Shown piece after piece: positions 32,437 through 43,219 of a stretch of DNA of 47,949 bases (within the stretch, counting starts at the first letter, position 1; each line of letters opens with the position of its first letter). The notes beneath the pieces were generated by a model, which did not search any database, was not told where the DNA came from, and was given only the letters and a program-made list of their open reading frames with translations. Source of the DNA: Caminicella sporogenes DSM 14501 (GTDB lineage: Bacteria > Bacillota > Clostridia > Peptostreptococcales > Caminicellaceae). Location: positions 1-47,949 of the forward strand of contig NZ_FRAJ01000019.1 in the NCBI RefSeq assembly GCF_900142285.1. Reading direction: 5' to 3'. Both the position numbers and the translations under genes were made by a program.

Positions 32437-34161
32437 ATGCTACTAAGGAGTATAAGAACAAAATTTTTAATTTATTTATTGTTATTTTCATTGATTTCTT
32501 TAAGTTTTATGGCTTATTTTGGGTATAATAGTGCTAAAAAATTTATCTATCAAATAGAAAAGGAAAAAGTAAATTTTTTCTGTGAAAATGTAGAAGAAAA
32601 ATTTACGGAATTATTCAATAATTCAAATGATACACTTTTTTTTCTTAAATATATAACAGAGGAAATTTTAAATAAAATAAATTCTGAACATAAAATTGAA
32701 AGTCATATAAGAAGTGTATTTTTTAATTTTGTAAAAACTAATAGGCAGTATGAAGGAATAAGGTTAATTGATAAATATGGGAATGAAAGGATAAGTGTAA
32801 ATAAAAGCCAGATTTTTGATAATAATCATTTTGAAAAGAGTAATCAATATAGAAAAAATGAATATTATATCAAAGAAGGGTTAAAACTGAAAAAAGAAGA
32901 GGTTTTTATTAGTGAAATTTATTTATTATATATAAAGAGTGAAAATACCTTTAAACCCATGATTGATTTATTAACTCCTGTTTATAAGGGAAAAGAACTT
33001 GAAGGGTTTTTGATTTTAACTGTAGATATAGATTATATATTAGAAGATATTGAAAAATTAAAAACTAAGAATAAATATCAAAATATAATAATAATTGATG
33101 AAAATGGAGATTATTTATTAGATTTTTTGAATACGAAAAAAGAATATGTAAGAAAAGATTTAAATAAGAAAAAGAATTTTAAAGAAGATTACCCACAATT
33201 TTACAATAAGATAGTAAATAGTAAATCACTCAATATTAATTTGGACAAGACAAATATGATAGCTTGGTATCCAATTAATATAGAAAAATTAAATAACAAA
33301 AAATTATTTTTACTTATTAAAGTAGATATAAAACAGTATCTTTCTTCATTTATAAAATTTAGAGAGGTTTTTATTATTCAAATAGTGGTTATTATTTTAA
33401 TATTAATTATTATAGGTATGATGTTAACAAAACATTTTACTGCTCCAATTTTAAAATTGTCAGAAGCTGCGTTAAGTATTGGGAAAGGATATTTTGATAT
33501 AGATTTAGATATAAAGACGAATGATGAGCTTGAGGTACTATCAAATAATATAAAGAATATGGCTTGGGAATTAGAAAATATGTATAAAAACATGCAAGAA
33601 ATAGTAGATGAAAAAACTAAGAAACTTAAGGAAGCTCATGAAATTTTGGAAGAGATGGCTATAAAAGACCCTTTGACAGGACTTTATAATAGACATTATT
33701 TTAATCAGTATATACAAAATTTTGAATTTGAAGAAGCAAAAAAACATAAAAAATTGATGATATTAATAATAGATGTAGATGAGTTTAAATATATAAATGA
33801 TAATTATGGACATAATATAGGCGATATAGTTCTTATGGAAGTAGCAAAACTTTTAAAAAATTCATCGAGAGAAAGTGATATAGTAGTTAGATATGGAGGA
33901 GATGAGTTTTTAGTTATTTTGTTTGATAGCGATATGAAAATAGTTGAAAAATTTATAAATAGGTTTAATGATAATTTAAAGCATTGGAATAAGACATCAA
34001 ACGTGTTAAATCATGATTTAACTGTTAGTATAGGATATGATGAATACAATGAAGGTCAAAATATACTTGAAGTAATAAATAATGCAGATAAGATGATGTA
34101 TAGAAATAAAATGGCAAAAAAAAGAAAAATAAAAAAAGAGGTAAAAGATGATAAAATATAA
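32437..34161 (+). CDS. Membrane sensor diguanylate cyclase (extracytoplasmic sensor-HAMP-GGDEF)
   Basis: This 574-residue protein has a first helix (about 8-28), a large extracytoplasmic sensor (about 30-305, Cache-like length), a second helix (about 310-330), HAMP (about 332-385), a short coiled coil, and a GGDEF domain (about 405-560). GGDEF is intact at 487-491, with the inhibitory R478-E-S-D481 upstream, so it should make c-di-GMP with product inhibition. The ligand is unknown. ATG preceded by AAGGGGAG. It overlaps the following Lit-like gene by 14 nt, implying co-translation. Confidence 0.9.
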   Translation: MLLRSIRTKFLIYLLLFSLISLSFMAYFGYNSAKKFIYQIEKEKVNFFCENVEEKFTELFNNSNDTLFFLKYITEEILNKINSEHKIESHIRSVFFNFVKTNRQYEGIRLIDKYGNERISVNKSQIFDNNHFEKSNQYRKNEYYIKEGLKLKKEEVFISEIYLLYIKSENTFKPMIDLLTPVYKGKELEGFLILTVDIDYILEDIEKLKTKNKYQNIIIIDENGDYLLDFLNTKKEYVRKDLNKKKNFKEDYPQFYNKIVNSKSLNINLDKTNMIAWYPINIEKLNNKKLFLLIKVDIKQYLSSFIKFREVFIIQIVVIILILIIIGMMLTKHFTAPILKLSEAALSIGKGYFDIDLDIKTNDELEVLSNNIKNMAWELENMYKNMQEIVDEKTKKLKEAHEILEEMAIKDPLTGLYNRHYFNQYIQNFEFEEAKKHKKLMILIIDVDEFKYINDNYGHNIGDIVLMEVAKLLKNSSRESDIVVRYGGDEFLVILFDSDMKIVEKFINRFNDNLKHWNKTSNVLNHDLTVSIGYDEYNEGQNILEVINNADKMMYRNKMAKKRKIKKEVKDDKI

Positions 34162-34843
34162 AAGTGTTAAGTATATTTTTATATTTAGATTATTACTTAT
34201 TATTTTTTTACCAATGACTATATTACTAACTATTTTAGAATTTTATGCATTTAATAAAGAATTTTATTTGATAGAATTTGATAAGTATAACATATATAAG
34301 ACTACCAAAATGAATAAAGAAGATATATCTAAAGTTGCTGATAAATTAATATCCTATATGAAGGGAGAAATTAATAATTTAAATATTACTGCAAAAATAA
34401 ATGGAATAACAGATGAAGTTTTTGGACAGCGTGAAAAACAACATATGATAGATGTACAGATATTATTTAATCGTGGTTTTAAATTGAGAAAAATTAGTTT
34501 TATTGTGAGTTTGTTATCTTTATTTGGAATAACATTTTTGGCACAAGATAGAAAGAGAGAATTATTTAAAGTATTATTGTGGGCTGGAATAATACCGCTT
34601 ATTTTAATGATAATTCTCTTTATCCTTTTAAAAATAAACTTTTACAAATATTTTACGATTTTTCATAAAATATTTTTTACAAATGATTTATGGCTTCTTA
34701 ATCCTGAAACAGATATACTAATTCAAATGTTGCCCCTTGGATTTTTTATAGATATGTGTATAAGGATTTTGACAATTTTTATAGTGATATTATTTGCTGA
34801 TGTAATAATATCATATTTTGCATTAAACAAATTTTTAAATTGA
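34148..34843 (+). CDS. DUF1461/TIGR01906 membrane protein, Lit-like
   Basis: A 231-residue protein with about four membrane helices (near 11-31, 114-131, 143-162 and 205-226). The family signature is clear: VFGQREKQHMIDVQILF (about 91-107), then FHKIFFTNDLWLLNPETD, LIQMLPLGFF and a last helix. H99 and H173 match the two conserved histidines of the lipoprotein intramolecular transacylase Lit, which moves an acyl chain in lipoproteins to give the lyso form and lowers TLR2 recognition. Not all DUF1461 proteins have been shown to do this. It starts within the end of the diguanylate cyclase gene, with AAAGAGG upstream. Confidence 0.8.
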   Translation: MIKYKSVKYIFIFRLLLIIFLPMTILLTILEFYAFNKEFYLIEFDKYNIYKTTKMNKEDISKVADKLISYMKGEINNLNITAKINGITDEVFGQREKQHMIDVQILFNRGFKLRKISFIVSLLSLFGITFLAQDRKRELFKVLLWAGIIPLILMIILFILLKINFYKYFTIFHKIFFTNDLWLLNPETDILIQMLPLGFFIDMCIRILTIFIVILFADVIISYFALNKFLN

Positions 34844-34890
34844 TACTTATTACAAATATCAATTTAAAATTTAAAACTTGTGATTTTAAA

Positions 34891-34922
34891 AGCAGAGTAT
34901 GTTTAGTACTCTGTTTTTTTGT
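34891..34922 (+). terminator. Terminator before addB
   Basis: CAGAGTA (34893-34899) pairs with TACTCTG (34907-34913), followed by eight Ts. A TATAAT at 34925-34930, just beyond, may be the -10 for the addB operon, though no good -35 is seen. Confidence 0.8.
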
Positions 34923-34990
34923 TGTATAATAGAAAAGAACAAATATTCGAAAAGCATATATTTAAAATGTAAGAAGGAAGGAGATAGAAA

Positions 34991-37900
34991 TTGAAACTGC
35001 GATATATATTGGGGAGAGCTGGGACAGGTAAAACACATTTAATTTTTAATGAAATAAAAAAGAGGTTGGAGGAAGGTGGAGAAAATAAACTTATATTGTT
35101 AGTTCCCGAGCAGTTTACACTTCAAACTGAGTATGATTTGATAGCTAAAACGGATATTCATGGAATAATGAGAGTAGAAGTTTTAAGTTTTGAAAGATTG
35201 GCTTATAAAGTTTTTAGTGAAGTAGGAGGATTAAAAAAAATAGATATAGATGAGCTAGGTAAAATAATGGTTTTGAGAAGACTTTTTGATAAATACAGCT
35301 ATGAGCTTAAATTATACCAAAAGGCATTTAAGCAGCAGGGTTTTTTATCAAATTTTTGTTCTTTGATTTCAGAATTTAAAAGAAATGATATATCGCCGGA
35401 GTTGATAAGAGAAAGTCTTATTTCTTTTGATGAAGATATTATACTGAAAAAAAAATTAGAAGATATAAGTTTTATATATGAAAAATTTAATAGCTATATG
35501 GATGGTAGATATACTGATGAAGAAGATAAATTTAATATGCTCATTGAAAAAATAGGAGAAGCTAAGTTTTTAAATAGTGCAGAAGTTTGGATAGATGAAT
35601 TTAGCGGATTTACTTCTCAAGAATACAAAGTTTTAGAAAAAATTCTTTTAAATGCTAAAAAAGTGAATATAGCTTTAACAATTGATACGAATAAAGATGT
35701 TAAAGATAAAGACCTTTTTATGCCGACAAATGAAACTTTTAAAAAACTTAGAGAAATAGCCAACAGATATGGCATAAAGGAAACAAAAACGGACCTCAAT
35801 AAAAAACAAAATGAATTAATACATAAATCGGAGGATTTAAGACATTTGGAAAGAGAAATTTATGCCTTTCCCTACAGAAAGTATAGAAAAAGACCTGAAA
35901 GTATAGAAATATTTTCTGGAACTAATCAATATACGGAGATAGAAAATGCTGCAATAAAAATTTTGTCACTTGTAAGAGATAAAGGATATAGATGGAAGGA
36001 TATAGCTTTAGTTACTGGAGCAATGGATGTGTATGGTCCTATTATAAAAAGAGTATTTAGTGAATATGGAGTACCTTATTTTTTAGATGAAAAGAGAAGT
36101 ATAATGAATAATCCCATAGTTAAATTGATATTGTCTTCATTAGATGCATTATATAGAAATTTTAAATATGAAGATGTATTTAGATTTGTAAAGACTGGAT
36201 TTTGTAATATAGATAAAGAAGAAATTGAAAAATTGGAAAACTATGTTTTGAGATGGGGGATAGAAGGAAATAAATGGTTTGAAGAATTTATATACGAAGA
36301 TGAAGATATTGAGACAATAAATCAAATACGTAAAAAGTTTATAAAGCCATTTGAAAATATAAAGACGAAATTAAAGAAAAAGAGTACAGTTGAGGAGATA
36401 AGTACATATTTATTTGAATTTTTACAAGAGTTAAATATAGAAGAAAAACTTGATGATTGGATAGATAAATTAAGGGAAGAAGGCAGATTAGAGTATGTAA
36501 ATGAAAATACTCAAATATGGAATATTCTTATAAAGATATTTGACCAATTAGTTGAAATTTTAGGAGATACAAAAGTAAATTTGAGAGAATATAGAAAGAT
36601 TTTAGAGGCTGGATTTTCACAGTACGAGGTAGGTATAATACCTCCTACTATTGACCAAGTTTTAATAGGTAATCTTGAACGTTCAAAGAGTCATGAAATA
36701 AAAGCTCTTTTCGTTGTAGGAGTAAATGACGGAATACTGCCTTCTTCCTTTAAAGACGAAGGACTTTTAGTAGATGAAGAAAAACTTATTATAAAAAATA
36801 TGGGTTTACCTATATATTCTGACAGCGAAACGAAGATAAGAGAAGAACAGTTTTCAATATATACAGCTCTTTCTAAACCTAAAGAATATTTATGGATAAG
36901 TTATGCATTATCTGATATAGAAGGCAGAGCACTTAGACCTTCAATATTAATAGACAGATTTAAAAAACTTTATCCAAAACTCATAATAAAGAGTGATATT
37001 CCTAAAACTGTTGAAGAAGATAAAAAAAGGCAGGAAAGCCTCGTTTCAACAAAGATAGCAACTTTTAAGTATCTGATAGAGAATTTAAGACGAAAGGTTG
37101 ATGGAAACAATATATATGACTTATGGTATGAAGTTTATGACTGGTATTTTAATAACGATGATTGGAAAGATAAACTTGATATGGTTATAGAAGGATTATT
37201 TCATAATAATCAAGAAGGATATATTGGAGAAGAAAAGGCAAGAAGTCTTTATAATGTGCCATTTAAATCTAGTATTTCAAGATTTGAAAAATTTGTAAAT
37301 TGTCCTTTTGCCCATTTTATAAATTTTGGTTTAAAACCACAGGAGAGGAAGGAATATAAAATAAAAACTCCTGATTTAGGTAGATTATTCCATGCTTCGA
37401 TGGAAAAGTTTGCAAAGACTTTAAAACTAGAAGATTTGAGTTGGAGAGAGCTAAATAGAGAAAAATGTGATGAAATAGTAGAAAAAATAATAGATGAAAT
37501 AACACCACAATTTGAAAATAATATTCTTTCTAGTTCTTATAGATATAAATATCTTATAAATAAACTTAAAAGAATAAGTAAACGTGCAGTGTGGACTCTT
37601 ACCGAGCATATAAAAAAAGGTGACTTTAAACCTTCGTTTTATGAATTTGGATTTGGTGATGATTTATACAGTAATGCTCCACCAATTATTATAGAGCTTC
37701 CAAATGGAGAGCAGATAAAAATAGAAGGCAGAATAGATAGGATAGATATTTTAGAGGGAGATAAAAGAAGCTATGTAAAAGTTATTGATTATAAATCTGG
37801 AAATAAAAAGTTCAGTTTATCTGATGTATATTATGGATTACAAATTCAATTGATAGTCTATTTAGATGCAGTATTAATAAATAAGGATAAACTTATGGTA

Positions 37901-38416
37901 AATGAAGCATATCCCGGCGGTGTTTTTTACTTTAAATTAGATGATCCAATGGTGGAAAGTGATGGAAATGATATAGAAGCTATAGAAAAAGAAATAATGA
38001 AAAAGCTTAAAATGGATGGGATAATCATAAAAGATATAAATATAGCTAAAGCAATGGATAGAGATTTAGAAGATGAAAAAAATTCAAGTGTAATACCTGT
38101 ATCTTTAAAGAAAGATGGAAATTTTACAAAATATTCTTCTGTGCTTGAAGATGAAGACATGTATAATTTGATAAAACACGTTAGAAATCTTATTATTGAA
38201 ATTGCAGGAGAAATATTAAAGGGAAATATAAAAATAGAGCCTTGTAAAATAGATAATAGAATATACTGCGAATATTGTGAATATGCCTGTATATGTCAGT
38301 TTGACAAAAATTTTGATAACAACAATTATAGGATAATAAGAAAATTATCTGATGAAGAAGTAATTAAAAAAATAAGGGATGAAATAAGGGGTGACCTTAA
38401 TGCCAAAATGGACTAA
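34991..38416 (+). CDS. addB: ATP-dependent deoxyribonuclease subunit AddB
   Basis: This 1,141-residue subunit of the AddAB helicase-nuclease processes double-strand breaks for RecA loading. The N-terminal Walker A is GRAGTGKT (about 8-15). The C-terminal nuclease domain carries the [4Fe-4S] ligands C771 (FVNCPFAHF), C1093, C1096 and C1102 (in CEYCEYACICQFD) and the catalytic VIDYKSGNKKF. TTG start with AGGAAGGAG about 7 nt upstream. The 3' end overlaps addA by 17 nt. First of four recombination genes transcribed in one direction. Confidence 0.95.
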   Translation: MKLRYILGRAGTGKTHLIFNEIKKRLEEGGENKLILLVPEQFTLQTEYDLIAKTDIHGIMRVEVLSFERLAYKVFSEVGGLKKIDIDELGKIMVLRRLFDKYSYELKLYQKAFKQQGFLSNFCSLISEFKRNDISPELIRESLISFDEDIILKKKLEDISFIYEKFNSYMDGRYTDEEDKFNMLIEKIGEAKFLNSAEVWIDEFSGFTSQEYKVLEKILLNAKKVNIALTIDTNKDVKDKDLFMPTNETFKKLREIANRYGIKETKTDLNKKQNELIHKSEDLRHLEREIYAFPYRKYRKRPESIEIFSGTNQYTEIENAAIKILSLVRDKGYRWKDIALVTGAMDVYGPIIKRVFSEYGVPYFLDEKRSIMNNPIVKLILSSLDALYRNFKYEDVFRFVKTGFCNIDKEEIEKLENYVLRWGIEGNKWFEEFIYEDEDIETINQIRKKFIKPFENIKTKLKKKSTVEEISTYLFEFLQELNIEEKLDDWIDKLREEGRLEYVNENTQIWNILIKIFDQLVEILGDTKVNLREYRKILEAGFSQYEVGIIPPTIDQVLIGNLERSKSHEIKALFVVGVNDGILPSSFKDEGLLVDEEKLIIKNMGLPIYSDSETKIREEQFSIYTALSKPKEYLWISYALSDIEGRALRPSILIDRFKKLYPKLIIKSDIPKTVEEDKKRQESLVSTKIATFKYLIENLRRKVDGNNIYDLWYEVYDWYFNNDDWKDKLDMVIEGLFHNNQEGYIGEEKARSLYNVPFKSSISRFEKFVNCPFAHFINFGLKPQERKEYKIKTPDLGRLFHASMEKFAKTLKLEDLSWRELNREKCDEIVEKIIDEITPQFENNILSSSYRYKYLINKLKRISKRAVWTLTEHIKKGDFKPSFYEFGFGDDLYSNAPPIIIELPNGEQIKIEGRIDRIDILEGDKRSYVKVIDYKSGNKKFSLSDVYYGLQIQLIVYLDAVLINKDKLMVNEAYPGGVFYFKLDDPMVESDGNDIEAIEKEIMKKLKMDGIIIKDINIAKAMDRDLEDEKNSSVIPVSLKKDGNFTKYSSVLEDEDMYNLIKHVRNLIIEIAGEILKGNIKIEPCKIDNRIYCEYCEYACICQFDKNFDNNNYRIIRKLSDEEVIKKIRDEIRGDLNAKMD

Positions 38417-41400
38417 GGCTCAAGAGATGGCCATAAATATAAGAGATAAGAATTTGCTTGTATCTGCAGCAGCAGGTTCTGGTAAGACGGCAGTTTTAGT
38501 TGAAAGAATAATAAGACTTATACTGGAAGAAAAAATAGATATAAACAGACTTTTAATAGTTACATTTACTAATGCAGCAGCAGGGGAAATGAGAGAAAGG
38601 ATATTAGATGCCTTTTTAGAGCAGATAGAAAAGGGATTTGAAGATGAAAAGCATATTAGAAGACAAATTACTTTGTTAAATAAATCTTATATAACTACTC
38701 TCCATTCTTTTTGTATAGATGTGGTAAGAAAAAACTTTCATTTGATAGATATAGACCCTTCTTTTAGAATAGGAGATTTTGCTGAAACGAATATACTCAT
38801 ACAAGAAACGTTAGATGAGTTGTTGGAAGAAGAATATGAAAGAGCTGATGAAAATTTTATTACTTTAGTAGAAGGGTTTGGTGGAAGTAGAGAAGATATA
38901 AAACTTCAAGAGCTTATTTTAAGAGTATATGGATTTATTCAAAGTAAGCCATATCCAAAGAAGTGGCTTAATGAATGTGTAGAAAAGTTTACTATGTCTA
39001 AAGAAGAATTTGAAAAAAGTCAATGGATAAATACTATAAAAAGCAGTATTAGAATAGAGCTTAATGGGGCAAGAGATGTGATAACAGAAGCTTTAAAACT
39101 ATGCAATAAGATAAATGGACCAAAGGAATATGAAACGGCATTACTTGTAGATTTAGGTAATGTCGACAGTCTTCTTAGAAGTCTTGATATAGGACTTGAA
39201 AAATTTTATTTAAACATTAGTGATATTGATTATCCGAAGTTTAAACAAATACGAGGCAGTAGAAAACTTGAGGTGGATAATTTACTTCAAGAACAAGTGA
39301 AAGAGCTTAGGAATAAATATAAAGATATAATAAATAAATCAATTAAAGAAAATATATTGACTAAAAGTGTAGATGAGTATGTAAGTGAATTAAATAAAAT
39401 GTATCCGGTTATGAAATATCTTGAAAGATTAGTTAACAGATTTTCAGAGAAGTACAGTGAAAAGAAATTGGACAAGGGAATTTTAGATTTTAATGATTTG
39501 GAACATTATGCTTTAAAAGTGTTGGAATATGAAGAAGTACAGAGAGATTACAGAAATCATTTTGAATACATTTTTGTAGATGAATACCAAGATAGCAATA
39601 TAGTGCAGGAAACTATCTTAAATAGAATAAAAAGGGAAAATAACTTGTTTATGGTTGGTGATGTTAAACAAAGTATATATAGGTTTAGACTAGCTGACCC
39701 TTCACTTTTTATAGAAAAATATGAAACTTATGCAAAAGAAGGAGATAGCCTTAATAAAAGGATAGACCTGTCGCAGAACTTTAGAACTAGGGTGGAAATA
39801 CTTGAAGGAATTAACTTTTTATTTAAAAATATAATGTCAAAAGAATTAGGAGAAATAGATTATACTGAAGATGCTTATTTATATAAAGGGCTTGAATTTA
39901 AAAAAATAGATAATCCTCATATAGAATTAAATATAATAGAGAATAAAATAGAAGAATCAGGAGAAATAGATGAAGAACTTGAAGAAATGTCTACTGCAGA
40001 AGTTGAAGCAAGGTTTGCAGTAAAGAAGATAAAAGAGCTTATTGGTAAAAAAACTTATAATGCAAAGATGCGGCAGTATATGGATATAGACTTTAGGCAT
40101 ATAGTTATACTTTTAAGGTCTCCTAAAAATTGGGCACCAATATTTGCAGAAGTGTTTGCCAAAGAGGGAATACCTCTTTATTCAGATGACAGTTCTGGAT
40201 ATTTTAATACTTTGGAAATAAATATATTTCTCGATTTATTAAGACTTATAGACAATAAGAGACAAGATATACCGCTTCTTAGCGTGATGAGGTCTCCTAT
40301 AGGAAATTTTACTACTGATGAGCTTATAAAAATACGACTTAATAAAAGGGAAGGAAGTTATTATAGTGCTTTAGAAGCTTACATTATAGATAATGAAGAT
40401 AAGCTTTCCAAAAAAATAAAATGTTTTATAGAAAAACTTGATAAATGGGCTTATCAAGCAAGGTATTTTAAGTTAGATGAGTTCATTTGGAAACTTTTAA
40501 TAGAAACTGGATATTATCACTACGTTGGAGCAATGCCCGGTGGAATACAAAGACAAGCTAATTTGAGGGTATTAGTAGATAGAGCATATCAATTTGAAAA
40601 AAGTGCAATAAATGGACTTTTTCTTTTCCTCAGATTTATAGATAAACTTACAAAGAGTAGAGGAGATATGGGAGCAGCTAAAACTTTAGGAGAAAATGAA
40701 AATGTAGTTAGAATTATGAGTGTTCATAAGAGTAAAGGTCTAGAGTTTCCAGTAGTTATATGTACAGGGCTTGGCAAAAAATTCAATCTTACAGATACTA
40801 GGCGAGATGTATTGCTTCATAGAGAGTTGGGTTTAGGTCCTAAATTTATAGATGTGGACAAGAGGATATATGGACAGACTTTGCCGCAAATAGCTATTAA
40901 AAGGAAAATGAAGATAGAAAGTCTTTCAGAAGAAATGAGAATACTTTACGTTGCACTTACAAGAGCTGTTGATAGACTCATACTAATAGGTTCAGTAAAG
41001 GATTTACAGAAAGGATATAAAAAGTGGTCGAAAAAAACATCAGTACATAATCTGATAAAAGCAAATTCTTATCTTGATTGGATTTGCAGTGCTTTATTTA
41101 TACATAAAGATGGAGAAGTATTGAGAAATTTAGGAGAAGTTTTTGATAAGGATATTTCTTTTGATAAAAATGATAATTCAAGATGGATTATAAATTTAAT
41201 AAATAAGGCTGAAATACTTTTAGAAGAAAATGACAAATTAGAAACACATAAAGAGCTTAAAAATAAATTTAAAAATTTCGTATTAGAAAAGGAAAGAAAA
41301 TTTACAGATATGATAAATAAACGATTTAATTGGGAGTATAGATATAAAAATGCAGAAAAAATTCCTTCTAAATTAGCTGTAAGTGATATAAAAAAGGTTT

Positions 41401-41993
41401 CAGTGAAAAATTTAGAAAATATAGCATTTAATATACCTTCACTTATTAAAAAACCTAAATTCATAGAAGGCAAAAAACCATTTACAAAAGCAGAAATAGG
41501 TACAATTGTTCATTTTGTAATGCAGCATATTGATTTAAATAAAGCTGGTGATATAGAGTCCATAAGAAAGCAGATAGATATGATGGTGGTAAAAGAGCTT
41601 TTAACAGAAGAAGAAGCTAAAGTAGTCGATGAAGAAAAAATAATGCGTTTTTTTAAAAGTCCTTTAGGGAAGAGGATATTGTCGGCTGAAAAAGTTTATA
41701 GAGAAGTTCCATTTGTGCTTAGAAAAAAAGCAAGTGATGTAATTGAAAAAATTGATGACTGTGAGGAAGTCTTAATTCAAGGAGTGATAGACTGTTATTT
41801 TGAAGAAGATGGTAAAATAGTTCTTATAGATTATAAAACTAGTGAAGTATTCGGTGGAAACATAAATAGTATTTTAGAGAGGTATAAAGCACAGATTGAT
41901 ATTTATAAAGAAGCCCTCGAAAAGATTACTGGAAAAGTGGTTAAAGAAAGTTATATTTATCTATTTGATACAGATGAGGGGGTAAAGGTGTAA
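38400..41993 (+). CDS. addA: ATP-dependent helicase/nuclease subunit AddA
   Basis: The protein has 1,197 residues from the ATG at 38400, chosen because AAGGGGTGA is about 8 nt upstream (a GTG at 38391 is inside that site). It is an SF1A helicase: Walker A AAAGSGKTA (about 24-32), DEYQDSN (motif II), GDVKQSIYRFR, RIMSVHKSKGLEFPVV and RILYVALTRA. The C-terminal nuclease domain has GVIDCYFEEDGKIVLIDYKT. It unwinds and degrades ends up to Chi-like sites. The stop codon TAA shares its last base with the sbcD ATG. Confidence 0.96.
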   Translation: MPKWTKAQEMAINIRDKNLLVSAAAGSGKTAVLVERIIRLILEEKIDINRLLIVTFTNAAAGEMRERILDAFLEQIEKGFEDEKHIRRQITLLNKSYITTLHSFCIDVVRKNFHLIDIDPSFRIGDFAETNILIQETLDELLEEEYERADENFITLVEGFGGSREDIKLQELILRVYGFIQSKPYPKKWLNECVEKFTMSKEEFEKSQWINTIKSSIRIELNGARDVITEALKLCNKINGPKEYETALLVDLGNVDSLLRSLDIGLEKFYLNISDIDYPKFKQIRGSRKLEVDNLLQEQVKELRNKYKDIINKSIKENILTKSVDEYVSELNKMYPVMKYLERLVNRFSEKYSEKKLDKGILDFNDLEHYALKVLEYEEVQRDYRNHFEYIFVDEYQDSNIVQETILNRIKRENNLFMVGDVKQSIYRFRLADPSLFIEKYETYAKEGDSLNKRIDLSQNFRTRVEILEGINFLFKNIMSKELGEIDYTEDAYLYKGLEFKKIDNPHIELNIIENKIEESGEIDEELEEMSTAEVEARFAVKKIKELIGKKTYNAKMRQYMDIDFRHIVILLRSPKNWAPIFAEVFAKEGIPLYSDDSSGYFNTLEINIFLDLLRLIDNKRQDIPLLSVMRSPIGNFTTDELIKIRLNKREGSYYSALEAYIIDNEDKLSKKIKCFIEKLDKWAYQARYFKLDEFIWKLLIETGYYHYVGAMPGGIQRQANLRVLVDRAYQFEKSAINGLFLFLRFIDKLTKSRGDMGAAKTLGENENVVRIMSVHKSKGLEFPVVICTGLGKKFNLTDTRRDVLLHRELGLGPKFIDVDKRIYGQTLPQIAIKRKMKIESLSEEMRILYVALTRAVDRLILIGSVKDLQKGYKKWSKKTSVHNLIKANSYLDWICSALFIHKDGEVLRNLGEVFDKDISFDKNDNSRWIINLINKAEILLEENDKLETHKELKNKFKNFVLEKERKFTDMINKRFNWEYRYKNAEKIPSKLAVSDIKKVSVKNLENIAFNIPSLIKKPKFIEGKKPFTKAEIGTIVHFVMQHIDLNKAGDIESIRKQIDMMVVKELLTEEEAKVVDEEKIMRFFKSPLGKRILSAEKVYREVPFVLRKKASDVIEKIDDCEEVLIQGVIDCYFEEDGKIVLIDYKTSEVFGGNINSILERYKAQIDIYKEALEKITGKVVKESYIYLFDTDEGVKV

Positions 41994-43219
41994 TGAGAAT
42001 ACTCCATACATCAGATTGGCATTTAGGGAAATATTTAGAAAATCAAAGCAGATTAGATGAACAAGAAAAGTTTATAGAAGATTTAATTGAAATTGCAGAT
42101 GAAAAAGATGTTGACCTAGTTGTAATTGCAGGAGATGTTTATGATACCAGTAATCCGCCTGCAAGGGCAGAAAAATTATTCTACAGAGCATTAAATGCTC
42201 TTGCTAAAAATGGGGAAAGAGTAGTTTTAACGATAGCTGGCAATCATGATAATCCCGATAGAATTACTGCATCTACTCCAATTGCTCGAGAACAAGGAAT
42301 AATTCTTCTTGGAAATCCTAAAAGTAAGGTTGAAAAAGGAAAAATAGGAAAGAATGAGATAATTGATGCTGGTGAAGGATATTTAGAGATAAAAATAAAG
42401 AATGAAAAAGCAGTAATATTGACTTTGCCTTATGTAAGTGAACAAAGACTTAATGAGGTCTTAGGAGATATTAGAAGCGAAGAAGATATGCAGAAAAGTT
42501 ATTCTGAAAAAGTTGGAAAAATATTTAATGATTTATCAAAAAAATTTAGAAAAGATACGGTGAATATAGCAGTAAGTCATATATTTGTCATGGGAGGAGA
42601 AACATCCGATTCAGAAAGAGTGCTGCAAGTAGGTGGGGGCTTGACAGTACATGCTAATATGCTTCCTAAAAAGGCTCAGTATATAGCACTTGGACATCTT
42701 CATAAGCCTCAAAAAGTAAAAAATACTGATATAAAAGCCTATTATTCAGGTTCACCTCTCCAATACAGTAAAAGTGAGATTGGTTATAGTAAATGTATTT
42801 ACATAGTAGATGTAGAAGCTGGGAAAGAAGCAGTAGTGCAGGAGGTACTTTTAAAAAATAGGAAGCCTATAGAAGTTTGGAGATGTAGTAGTATAGAAGA
42901 TGCAATAGATTACTGCAGAGAAAATCAAGATAGAAAGGTGTGGGCATATTTAGAAATAGAGACCGATAGAATTTTAAGCCAATCGGAAATAAAGGAGATA
43001 AAAAAATTAAAGCCAGATATTCTTTCAATAATACCAATTATTGAGGGAATAGAAAGAGATGAATTAAATGAAGAAAGATTTAAAGAGAAGAATATAATAG
43101 AACTCTTTAAAGAATTTTATATTAGCGAAAGAAATGTAGAGCCTTCAGAAGAGTTTATGAAACTTTTTGCAGAGATAGCTAGGGAAGAAGGTGAAGAAAT
43201 TGAAACCAAAACTTCTTAA
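41993..43219 (+). CDS. sbcD: Exonuclease SbcD (Mre11-like)
   Basis: This 408-residue phosphoesterase of the SbcCD complex has all metallophosphatase motifs: HTSDWHLGK, AGDVYDTSNPP, AGNHDNPDR, ALGHLHKPQ. With SbcC it cleaves DNA hairpins and protein-blocked ends. The ATG overlaps the addA stop by one base (TAATGA), and the 3' end overlaps sbcC by 20 nt. Confidence 0.96.
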   Translation: MRILHTSDWHLGKYLENQSRLDEQEKFIEDLIEIADEKDVDLVVIAGDVYDTSNPPARAEKLFYRALNALAKNGERVVLTIAGNHDNPDRITASTPIAREQGIILLGNPKSKVEKGKIGKNEIIDAGEGYLEIKIKNEKAVILTLPYVSEQRLNEVLGDIRSEEDMQKSYSEKVGKIFNDLSKKFRKDTVNIAVSHIFVMGGETSDSERVLQVGGGLTVHANMLPKKAQYIALGHLHKPQKVKNTDIKAYYSGSPLQYSKSEIGYSKCIYIVDVEAGKEAVVQEVLLKNRKPIEVWRCSSIEDAIDYCRENQDRKVWAYLEIETDRILSQSEIKEIKKLKPDILSIIPIIEGIERDELNEERFKEKNIIELFKEFYISERNVEPSEEFMKLFAEIAREEGEEIETKTS

